Part shown: in pieces, positions 1-7,104 of the stretch
Layout of the letters: each line of letters begins with the position of its first letter
How positions within the stretch are numbered: the first letter of the stretch is position 1
Assembly: GCA_000024525.1 (NCBI GenBank)
Contig: CP001769.1
Location: forward strand, 2,094,001-2,158,000
Length of the DNA: 64,000 nt
Reading direction: 5' to 3'
Source: Spirosoma linguale DSM 74
GTDB lineage: Bacteria > Bacteroidota > Bacteroidia > Cytophagales > Spirosomataceae
Made by a program: the position numbers and the translations under genes
The notes under the pieces: generated by a model
The model's database searches: none
What the model was told of the DNA's origin: nothing
The model's input: only the letters and a program-made list of their open reading frames with translations

Positions 1-1872
1 AAATCGGGAAGGAGTGTAGGTTGTGGCGGCTGGTACCGAATCGGCCAGAGCCTGACGGCCTGCTGCCGCTCCCGGTTCGAGGTTGACCAGCGGGCCAAAA
101 TAACGAACGAGCTGTTCCTGTCCCGGCTCCGAAACCGGTTTCCAGTCGGCCGGTGTTACGGGCATGTCCACAATTCGGTATCCATTAGCTGTGAAATCCT
201 CGAACGCCAGCCGGTTTCCCGACGGAGAGAGCGTGGCGTGATAGGCTGCCAGTGGCCGTGAGGTCACCTGAAATACCTGCTTCGACCGGGTATCCAGGGC
301 ATAAATATTGTCTATGCCGGAGCGGGGTGAGTTATACAGCACATAATCTTTCCAGGGCTGTGGGTTGCTGATGTTTTCACTGACTTGGGGCAGCAAATCA
401 GTAACCGAGCCGGATTCTGTATCAATAGCCTGAATCGTCTTCTTGCCATTGTTCAGGGAAACAACAACCAGGGTCCGATTGTCCTCTTTCCAGCGCGGAT
501 GCTGGTAAAAGGCACCGGTGGGGTTGGGGATTTTTTGCTGAACTGCCCCCGTTTGGGAATCCAGCACCAGCAACTGAGTCCTGAACTGATCTGTATTATC
601 AACAGCCACCAGTTTGGTATTGTTGAGCGACAGGGCCACCGCCGTATACCGGGCGCGGTGCGTCAGGCGAGTCAGCTTGCCCGTTTGCAGGTTCAGTAAT
701 CGAATATTTGAGTAAATCCGCTGGCCCCAGCGCGGGTCGTACCCGTATTCGATCCAGCAGGCTTTGGTTGCCGTAGCCGATAAGAGGTTCGGATCGTTGG
801 GGAATCCCTGCACAAAAACCGTTTTCTCGCGCTGGTGCTTATTCAAAAGAACCAGCCTTGGCGTGTCACCCAGCCCATTTTTGACGCACAGCACCGTGGA
901 GTCGGTCAGAAATTGCGGGTGCTGGTAGTTAGTAAAGACCGGTCTGCGCGATTGCTCTTTTTCAGGATTTACCGGAAAACCGGCCGATGGGGTCAGCGTT
1001 AACCCTTGCTGCTGTTTCTGCCAGACGTCGGTGATATCGTCCATCGTTTTCCGGTACAGATCTTCCGTTTTCAACCCGGTTTCGTCTTTGATACTGGCCG
1101 AAAAAGCGAAAGGCCACGGAAACCGGTGGTAGTTTCGGTTCAGCACCCGGCTCCAGACATCAGGGCCATAGGTTCGTTTGAGGTAGGTCGTCATAAAATA
1201 CCCCAGCACATAATGATTCGGCACATTGTCGCGGTAGGAGCCCCCAACCGATTTCGGATAGTCGAACCGTTTACCTGCCAGCAGGTTCGCGCGCATGCCC
1301 AAATCGAAGTTCGGGATTCGGCCCCGTCCGCTGGTACTTAGCAACGTTTCATTACTGACGGCGTCGCCCTCGGCAAACCAGTCGGGTACGGTTAGCAATG
1401 GCAGAAATAGGCCTGAATTGCCAAGAAAAGTATACAGGAAGCGCCCGTAGCCCTGCAACGCTTTGTCATTCTGTACAACGTGACGGTATTCATGAACCGA
1501 TAGTAAATCGAACCAGTTCAGCGTACCCGCCAGACCGGGGTCCTGGGGCGGTACAGCGAAAAACTCCGACCGCCGGGGAAACAGCGTTACGAAGCCATTG
1601 CTGTTTGTTGTCTGATTCTGAAGCAGGACCGAAATCGGGCGGGGGCGTTTTCCGAGCGAGGCACTGGCCGGTTCGTAGAGGCTTTCGAGTCGTTGAGCCG
1701 TCCGCTGGGCTGTCGAGTCGAACCCTTTCGGATACAGCACCCGGAAGTGGGGCGTTTTGAGTCGATACCAGTGCAGACTTGTGGGGTTCTGGTCGAGAAC
1801 GGGCAGGGTTTGGGCCAGCGTCTTAATACTGGCCAGCAGAAGAATAGCGGTACAGAAATGTAGTCGAATCAT
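1..1872 (-). CDS. secreted gluzincin-like protein with beta-propeller repeats (3' end outside window)
   Basis: The frame is open from an ATG at 1872 to the window edge, giving 624 visible codons, so the C-terminus is missing. The N-terminus (MIRLHFCTAILLLAS, then LAQ) is a signal peptide. An HEYRH zinc-binding motif lies at residues 127-131, and WFAEGDA with its glutamate at residue 168 supplies the expected third ligand. This is the peptidase-MA/gluzincin arrangement. From about residue 300 the protein has repeats of the type 'NPQPWKDYVLYNSPRSG', typical of WD40/PD40-like six-bladed propellers (TolB-like). Family knowledge suggests a periplasmic or surface metalloprotease-like protein; the substrate is unknown. 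It lies upstream of nothing visible on its strand. I am confident of the zincin and propeller combination but not of proteolytic activity. Confidence 0.85.
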   Translation of the reverse strand, partial: MIRLHFCTAILLLASIKTLAQTLPVLDQNPTSLHWYRLKTPHFRVLYPKGFDSTAQRTAQRLESLYEPASASLGKRPRPISVLLQNQTTNSNGFVTLFPRRSEFFAVPPQDPGLAGTLNWFDLLSVHEYRHVVQNDKALQGYGRFLYTFLGNSGLFLPLLTVPDWFAEGDAVSNETLLSTSGRGRIPNFDLGMRANLLAGKRFDYPKSVGGSYRDNVPNHYVLGYFMTTYLKRTYGPDVWSRVLNRNYHRFPWPFAFSASIKDETGLKTEDLYRKTMDDITDVWQKQQQGLTLTPSAGFPVNPEKEQSRRPVFTNYQHPQFLTDSTVLCVKNGLGDTPRLVLLNKHQREKTVFVQGFPNDPNLLSATATKACWIEYGYDPRWGQRIYSNIRLLNLQTGKLTRLTHRARYTAVALSLNNTKLVAVDNTDQFRTQLLVLDSQTGAVQQKIPNPTGAFYQHPRWKEDNRTLVVVSLNNGKKTIQAIDTESGSVTDLLPQVSENISNPQPWKDYVLYNSPRSGIDNIYALDTRSKQVFQVTSRPLAAYHATLSPSGNRLAFEDFTANGYRIVDMPVTPADWKPVSEPGQEQLVRYFGPLVNLEPGAAAGRQALADSVPAATTYTPSRF

Positions 1873-1901
1873 GCGGTAACAAGATACGTTTTTTTACAAA
1901 A

Positions 1902-1927
1902 ACGCCCTGTATGATATCACAGGGCGT
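1902..1927 (-). terminator. rho-independent terminator after the aldehyde dehydrogenase gene
   Basis: A perfect 9-bp stem (ACGCCCTGT / ACAGGGCGT) with an 8-nt loop is followed on the minus strand by TTTTTGTAAAA. It lies about 85 bp downstream of the dehydrogenase stop and 30 bp before the next minus-strand start. Confidence 0.75.
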
Positions 1928-2011
1928 ATTCATAGCGTGGGTGGGGAAGCCGCGTATTAATACGTACGCAAATGAAATCAGGTTCGTTTCGGAGCAAATC
2001 TGGTTACCCCT

Positions 2012-3442
2012 TTATATGTACTTGACAATGAAATTGATCATCTTTTTTACCTTCTCTGTATAAGGCGGGTAGATGAATTTCATGGTGCCGAATTCGCGCT
2101 GCATGACGCCCCGTTGGTTGGAGAATTCCTGAAAGCTGAAGAATCCGTTCGATTTGCCCAGCCCACTGTTATTGACCCCGCCAAAAGGAAGTTCGACATT
2201 GCCAAATTGAAGCAGCGTGTCATTTACGACGGTATCCCCGGCCGAACTTCGGTCGAGAATATATTGAATGCTTTTTCGATTACGGCTGTGAATGTACAAA
2301 GCCAGCGGTTTATCCCGCTCGTTGACAACGGCCAGCGCGTCGTCGACGTTGTCGTACGTGAGCACTGGCAGGATCGGGCCGAAGATTTCCTCCTGCATCA
2401 AACGCATATCGTCGGAAATACCTTCAAGCAGGGTCGGTTCGATAAAATTCGTGTCCGGGTTTACACTACCCCCGTGCGTAACCGTCGCCCCTTTGTCCAG
2501 CGCATCGGAGAGTAACCCCTGGATACGGTCGAAATGATGCTTGTTCACGATTCGGGCGTAACTCCGGGAGGCTTCGACGGGCTGCCCATCGGGGCTGTAC
2601 ATGGCCGTTAAGGACTCCTTTAGCGCCCGTATGAACGGTTCTTTAACGGACTGCTGAACCAGCAGGTAGTCGGGTGCAATACAGGTTTGGCCGTTATTGA
2701 TGCACTTGCCCCAGGCCAGTTGACCAGCTGCTTGCTTTAGGTCGGCCGTTTCGTCGATGATAGCGGGCGACTTCCCCCCAAGTTCCAGCGTAACGGAGGT
2801 CAGGTGTTTAGCGGCTGCGGCCATCACAACGCGTCCAACGGCGGGGCTTCCGGTGAAAAAGATATGGTTGAACGGTAACTCCAGCAACGCTTTCGATACA
2901 CCGGCATCCCCTTCAAAAACAGTAACTTCCTCGGCAGGAAACAGGTCGCTAATCATTCTTTTGATCAGTCGGGCCGTGTGGGGTGTCATTTCGGATGGCT
3001 TGAGTATGGCGACATTACCGGCGGCAATGGCCGACACCAGTGGCCGAATGCAGAGAACAAACGGGTAGTTCCAGGGTGCGATGATGAGTACGTTTCCTTT
3101 TGGCTCATGAATCAGCTGGCTCCGCGTACCGATCAGGGCTGTGGGTGTGGGCAATGACTGGGGTTTCATCCAGCTTTTCAGGTGCCGGATCGTGTGCTTG
3201 ATCTCGGCATGAAGGGCCATCAGTTCACCCAGCGAAACCTCCGCCGACGGCTTGCGGAAGTCATCGAACATAGCCTGCTGAATCTCCGCTTCGTGGGCGT
3301 TGACCCACTGTTGAATCCGCCGGATACGCTCAATCCGCTGATCGGCGGTGGTAAGGGCCATCTGACGGGCGTGCCGACGCTGGGCATCAAAGGCCAACTG
3401 TATGTCATATTGTAGGTCGGCAGCAGTAGGGTGGGTAGGCAT
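2012..3442 (-). CDS. aldehyde dehydrogenase (ALDH3-like)
   Basis: Oxidises an aldehyde to the acid using NAD(P)+, probably in the cytoplasm. The sequence shows the ALDH signatures: IAPWNYPF in the cofactor region, FFTGSPAVGR, LELGGKSPAI with the general-base glutamate, and NNGQTCIAPDY with the catalytic cysteine. A C-terminal PFGGVNNSGLGKSNG block also fits. At roughly 476 residues it resembles the shorter class-3 (fatty or aromatic aldehyde) dehydrogenases. It ends with a hydrophobic stretch (MINFIVKYI), which in this class can mean membrane association. I chose the ATG at 3442 (MPTHPTAADLQ); the frame extends to a TTG at 3472, which is less likely. It is a single gene with its own terminator. 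The true substrate cannot be told. Confidence 0.9.
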   Translation of the reverse strand: MPTHPTAADLQYDIQLAFDAQRRHARQMALTTADQRIERIRRIQQWVNAHEAEIQQAMFDDFRKPSAEVSLGELMALHAEIKHTIRHLKSWMKPQSLPTPTALIGTRSQLIHEPKGNVLIIAPWNYPFVLCIRPLVSAIAAGNVAILKPSEMTPHTARLIKRMISDLFPAEEVTVFEGDAGVSKALLELPFNHIFFTGSPAVGRVVMAAAAKHLTSVTLELGGKSPAIIDETADLKQAAGQLAWGKCINNGQTCIAPDYLLVQQSVKEPFIRALKESLTAMYSPDGQPVEASRSYARIVNKHHFDRIQGLLSDALDKGATVTHGGSVNPDTNFIEPTLLEGISDDMRLMQEEIFGPILPVLTYDNVDDALAVVNERDKPLALYIHSRNRKSIQYILDRSSAGDTVVNDTLLQFGNVELPFGGVNNSGLGKSNGFFSFQEFSNQRGVMQREFGTMKFIYPPYTEKVKKMINFIVKYI

Positions 3443-3575
3443 GAGAATTTGTTTCTTCTGAAAACGAGTCAACTGGATGTGTTAAAAGTACAAAAAAACC
3501 GCCTGTCCGGGCTATATTGGCATTTAAAACATGAATCGTTTATCTTAGCTGAAACTTTAGTAACCCCTGAACCGG

Positions 3576-4784
3576 ATGACGCTCGTCAGTGACAACATCC
3601 GCTACCTGCGCAAACTGAACGGTTTGACACAGGAGCAATTTTCTCGAAAAATTAATATAAAGCGTTCGTTATTAGGAGCCTACGAAGAGGGACGTGCTAA
3701 CCCGAACGGGCAAAATATACAGGCAATTGCCAAAGCATTCAATACGACCGTTGAACTGTTGACTCGTCAGGACCTGCGGAAACTTCGCGAAACACCCAGC
3801 TTAAGCATCCCCTTAGGTCAGCCCGGCAAAGCAACAGAGACCCGGTCAACGTCCATCCGGACCGATGGCCGACTGGATGCCGACGACGATGACCCGTTTC
3901 AGCATCCCGATTTCCCGGATATTTTTGCCCAGCCAACCCCGCCTGCACCAGAGCCACAGCCACTGTCGTCGGTGCTGAATAAATACTACCGGGCCCAGGA
4001 CGAAGGTCGCCCGGCACCTGCTCCACCGGTTATTACACCACCAGTACGGCCAACGCAGGGAGCGCCCGAGCGGCAGCAGCCTATGGCCTTTAAGCCCGAG
4101 CCATCGGTTAGTAACTCACCTGAGCGAGGGCGGTCGTCACTCGATGAGTTGTTTAGTTCCCAGCCGGAGCCCCGTTCGGCACCGGCAGCCCCTCAACCCC
4201 CGGTTCACGCGTCTGCGGATGTGCTGACGTTCAATAACATCTACGAAGGACCGGCTTCTTCAACGCGCTCAAACGCATCGGCGCAGCCTATGGCCCCAAC
4301 TATTCCGGTGGTCATGCAGCGTCAGTTTTCTGATTACTGCCAGCGCTATCAACAGGCCGATTTTCTGCACCGGCTCCCGGCTATGCACTTGCCGACCTTA
4401 CCCGACGGTCATTATCGGGCGTTTGAAGCGGGCGACGATTTTGTCTTCCCCAAGGCCTTACTGGTTGGCAAGTTCATTCGTAACTGGTTCGACATTGCCG
4501 ATGGCAAATTGTACATGCTGCTTATTCAGGCCCATCGGTCAGATACAACGGGCGGATCGGGAATTTTCTGCCGCCGGGTGTATAATCAGGTTAAGGTAAA
4601 AGGAACCCTCTTACTCACCGCCGATCGTGCCGACGTACCCAACCGGGAGGTTGTGCTGAAGGATGTGCTGGAAGTTTGGGAGGTAACCGCGTTTGTCAGT
4701 CAGCAACTGCCGCCACCGGCACCCAATACCGACCGGTTGAAACAACTGGTTGATGAGATTCGGTTTGAAGTGGAACGACTGTAG
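3576..4784 (+). CDS. XRE-family regulator with degenerate S24/LexA-like C-terminal domain
   Basis: Residues 5-65 form a Cro/C1-type helix-turn-helix (NIRYLRKLNGLTQEQFSRKI ... AYEEGRANP). Residues 90-240 are a low-complexity linker rich in Pro, Ala and Gln. Residues about 265-400 resemble the S24/LexA autoprotease fold (LPTLPDGHYRAFE, LVGKFIRNW, DVLEVWEVTAFVS). In active members the nucleophile lies in a GDSM-like turn. Here it reads GDDF (residues 286-289), and the usual catalytic lysine of 'KRV' is arginine (CRRVYN, R333). The protein is therefore predicted not to self-cleave and may use the domain for dimerisation or ligand sensing. It is transcribed alone, with a strong terminator downstream. 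The target genes are unknown. Confidence 0.85.
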   Translation: MTLVSDNIRYLRKLNGLTQEQFSRKINIKRSLLGAYEEGRANPNGQNIQAIAKAFNTTVELLTRQDLRKLRETPSLSIPLGQPGKATETRSTSIRTDGRLDADDDDPFQHPDFPDIFAQPTPPAPEPQPLSSVLNKYYRAQDEGRPAPAPPVITPPVRPTQGAPERQQPMAFKPEPSVSNSPERGRSSLDELFSSQPEPRSAPAAPQPPVHASADVLTFNNIYEGPASSTRSNASAQPMAPTIPVVMQRQFSDYCQRYQQADFLHRLPAMHLPTLPDGHYRAFEAGDDFVFPKALLVGKFIRNWFDIADGKLYMLLIQAHRSDTTGGSGIFCRRVYNQVKVKGTLLLTADRADVPNREVVLKDVLEVWEVTAFVSQQLPPPAPNTDRLKQLVDEIRFEVERL

Positions 4785-4974
4785 CCTACTTAGTTGCAGA
4801 ATCTCCGGGCCATTCCCTCATCGTTCATCCATAATAAAACTATACGTTTTGTAACAGGTTAAGGAAGGGTAACTCAATTGCTAAATCAGTGTACCTGTCA
4901 GAGTTTATCTCTGAATTCTGAGCTCTGGCCGCTCATTGAGCTATTGATGATTCGTTCCTTCCTCTTGTTAATTT

Positions 4975-5015
4975 GGGCTTTGGGGCCGGGATTTCCCGGA
5001 AACCAAAGCCCTTTT
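4975..5015 (+). terminator. rho-independent terminator after the XRE regulator
   Basis: The outer stem GGGCTTTGG (4975-4983) pairs with CCAAAGCCC (5003-5011). An inner stem CCGGG / CCCGG extends it, and a TTTT tract follows. It separates the regulator from truA. Confidence 0.8.
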
Positions 5016-5039
5016 CGTAACTAACGTACCGATAAGCCG

Positions 5040-5047
5040 TATTTTTG
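5040..5047 (+). promoter_or_regulatory. -7 promoter box (TAnnTTTG) of truA
   Basis: TATTTTTG matches the Bacteroidota primary-sigma -7 consensus TAnnTTTG exactly and ends 7 nt before the truA ATG, implying a very short or absent 5' leader. I did not find a well-spaced -33 TTTG. Confidence 0.45.
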
Positions 5048-5054
5048 CCCACCT

Positions 5055-5813
5055 ATGCGTTACTTTCTTCACCTGGCATATAAGGGCACCAAGTACCACG
5101 GCTGGCAGCGGCAACCCAACGGGCTGAGCGTTCAGGAAGTTCTCGAAACGGCTTTATCAACGGTATTACGCCAGCCTATCGCAATCGTTGGTAGTGGCCG
5201 GACCGATGCGGGCGTACATGCCGGGCAGCAATTTGCTCATTTCGACACCGATGTCGCCCTGCCAACACAACTGCTTCGGTCGCTCAACAGCATGATTCCG
5301 CCCGATATTGCCGTGTATGAGTGCTTCCCGGTTCGCCCCGACGATCATGCCCGCTTTACGGCCCAATCCCGCTATTACCAGTATCAGATCAGTCGCCGGA
5401 AAGACCCTTTTCGGGAAGGACTTGTGTATGTATTTACCCTGCCCCTGAACGTCGAACTGATGAACGAAGCCGCCAGCCGACTACTGCACCATATTGACTT
5501 TGAGAGTTTCAGTAAAGTCAAAACCGACGTAAAAACGTTTAACTGCCAGATTGAATGGGCGTACTGGGCGCAACAACCCAACGGCGATCTGGTCTTTCAT
5601 ATCAAGGCCAATCGGTTTCTGCATGGCATGGTTCGGGCCATTGTGGGCACGCTGCTGGCGGTAGGGCAGGAGCGGCTTAGTGTAACTGATTTTGAGCAGA
5701 TTATTCTGGACCACGACCGAAAACGCGCGGGTCGGGCAGCTCCCGCCGAGGGGTTGTCGCTGGTTGAAGTTGGGTATCCGGCCGAGGTGATGAGCCGAAG
5801 GGAAAGCCCCTAA
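5055..5813 (+). CDS. truA: tRNA pseudouridine(38-40) synthase TruA
   Basis: Isomerises uridines 38-40 in the tRNA anticodon stem-loop to pseudouridine. The family motif GSGRTDAGVHA is present, with the catalytic aspartate at residue 51. The protein also has the N-terminal YKGTKYHGWQRQ block, FHIKANRFLHGMVRAIVGTLL and AGRAAPAEGLSL. Its length (252 aa) is normal for the family. The start is the ATG directly after a -7-like box. The gene follows the terminator of the XRE regulator, so it has its own transcription start. The next gene, a nucleotidyltransferase, follows in the same direction after about 80 bp. Confidence 0.95.
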   Translation: MRYFLHLAYKGTKYHGWQRQPNGLSVQEVLETALSTVLRQPIAIVGSGRTDAGVHAGQQFAHFDTDVALPTQLLRSLNSMIPPDIAVYECFPVRPDDHARFTAQSRYYQYQISRRKDPFREGLVYVFTLPLNVELMNEAASRLLHHIDFESFSKVKTDVKTFNCQIEWAYWAQQPNGDLVFHIKANRFLHGMVRAIVGTLLAVGQERLSVTDFEQIILDHDRKRAGRAAPAEGLSLVEVGYPAEVMSRRESP

Positions 5814-5896
5814 CCCGGTTTGGGAGGAGTGAACAGGAAATCCGGGCTGGCCGGTACGGCAAAAAAGTGGTATATTTAATTAAAAAAGAATTTCTC

Positions 5897-6499
5897 TTGA
5901 AAATTGGCATCATCATATTGGCCGCTGGTGATTCGTCCCGAATGGGGGGCGATCCTAAGCAGTTGATTACGTATAAAGGACAGTCGCTGATGCGACGGGT
6001 AACGGAAAGTGCCCTGGCCCTGCAACGGGGTCCGGTTATCGTGGTACTTGGTGCTAATCGGCCTCAGATTGTGCCTGAACTGGATGGGCTGCCCGTTACG
6101 ATTGTCGATAACCCAAGCTGGCCGACCGGTCAGGCATCGTCTTTGAAAACGGGACTTGCCGCCTTTTATCTGACCCACAAAGACATCGACGCGGTACTGA
6201 TTCTGCATACCGACCAGCCATTGGTTTCGTTGGGCTTGCTCCTGCATATGTTTGAAGTCTACCAGGATGAAGATAAAGGTATTGTGGCTTGTCGGTACGG
6301 AACCCAACTAAGTGTTCCCGCTATTTTTCACCGTAACTATATCGACGAACTATTACAACTGAAAGATGATAAAGGCGTAAAATGGGTGATTGGCCGGCAC
6401 CGCAGCGATTGTGTAGAAGTACCTTTCGAAGCGGGTGCGATTGATCTCGACTCGAAGCGCGACCTTGATTTATTTCAGCAGGTAGTAACGCAGACCTAA
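5897..6499 (+). CDS. MobA-like NTP transferase (MocA/CoxI-type nucleotidyltransferase)
   Basis: Predicted to transfer a nucleotide from NTP to a phosphorylated acceptor. The closest recognised class is the molybdenum-cofactor cytidylyl-/guanylyltransferase-like family. Evidence is the N-terminal GIIILAAGDSSRMGGDPKQL, which combines the nucleotide-binding loop and the lysine, followed by VVLGANRP, DNPSWPTGQASSLKTGL and VLILHTDQP, where the Asp binds metal. I place the start at a TTG (5897, reading MKIGIIILAAG). The frame extends to a GTG at 5867 that would add ten AT-rich codons (VYLIKKEFL) with no family counterpart. No other molybdoenzyme gene lies nearby, so the molybdenum role is uncertain. 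It ends 5 bp before the DinB-like gene, so the two are probably co-transcribed. Confidence 0.82.
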   Translation: MKIGIIILAAGDSSRMGGDPKQLITYKGQSLMRRVTESALALQRGPVIVVLGANRPQIVPELDGLPVTIVDNPSWPTGQASSLKTGLAAFYLTHKDIDAVLILHTDQPLVSLGLLLHMFEVYQDEDKGIVACRYGTQLSVPAIFHRNYIDELLQLKDDKGVKWVIGRHRSDCVEVPFEAGAIDLDSKRDLDLFQQVVTQT

Positions 6500-6504
6500 C
6501 AACC

Positions 6505-7080
6505 ATGCAAAAACTGGCTACTGCCCACGACCTTCAACAGCGGCTTAAGACGGCCCTCGACACGGTCGAGCGGGAGTTTACAACTCTCTCCGACGAGCAA
6601 CTGCGTTGGAAACCCGCCCCCGACAAATGGAGTATTATCGAATGTTTACAACACCTGAATCTGGCCGAGCGGTTCTACATCCGCAACCTTCAGCACAAAG
6701 TCGATAAACTGGGGTTTATCCAATCCGTACCTACCGACCAGACGCTCGAAAGTGATCTGGTTGGCAAAGCCCTACGCTATATTGTCGATCCGCAGAGTAA
6801 ATTAAAGTTCCCCGCGCCGGGTATGATTCGGCCCCGTACGGCTGCCGAATTGCAGCCCGCCGATGTAATCGGGCAGTTTCTGGATTTGCAGACATTACTG
6901 CTTGGTATGCTCGATAAGGCCGTTTTTCTGGACTGGAATCAGGAAAAGCTAATGACGATTTTTGGTAACTGGTTAAAAATCAAACTTGGTGATGCGGTCA
7001 GGATGCTGGTTGCTCATACCGAGCGGCACCTGAACCAGGCTATGCGTGTAAAAGCTGAAATAAATACCTTTGCAAAATAG
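6505..7080 (+). CDS. DinB-superfamily protein
   Basis: A four-helix-bundle protein of the DinB/YfiT type, which are metal-binding and sometimes thiol-dependent transferases. It shows the N-terminal WKPAPDKWSIIECLQHLNLAE block with the metal-ligand candidate His50, and the C-terminal AHTERHLNQ with His171 and His175. These three histidines are the usual metal triad. The length (191 aa) is normal. It begins 5 bp after the nucleotidyltransferase stop. The last codons contain a TACCTTTG promoter box for the downstream phosphorylase. The biochemical role is unknown. Confidence 0.75.
   Translation: MQKLATAHDLQQRLKTALDTVEREFTTLSDEQLRWKPAPDKWSIIECLQHLNLAERFYIRNLQHKVDKLGFIQSVPTDQTLESDLVGKALRYIVDPQSKLKFPAPGMIRPRTAAELQPADVIGQFLDLQTLLLGMLDKAVFLDWNQEKLMTIFGNWLKIKLGDAVRMLVAHTERHLNQAMRVKAEINTFAK
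7065..7072 (+). promoter_or_regulatory. -7 promoter box candidate for the GH65 phosphorylase
   Basis: TACCTTTG fits TAnnTTTG exactly. It lies in the last codons of the DinB-like gene, 32 nt before the GH65 ATG at 7105. I see no -33 TTTG at standard spacing, so support rests on the -7 match and its position. Confidence 0.35.
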
Positions 7081-7104
7081 GCTACGAAGACAATCATCTA
7101 TTGA

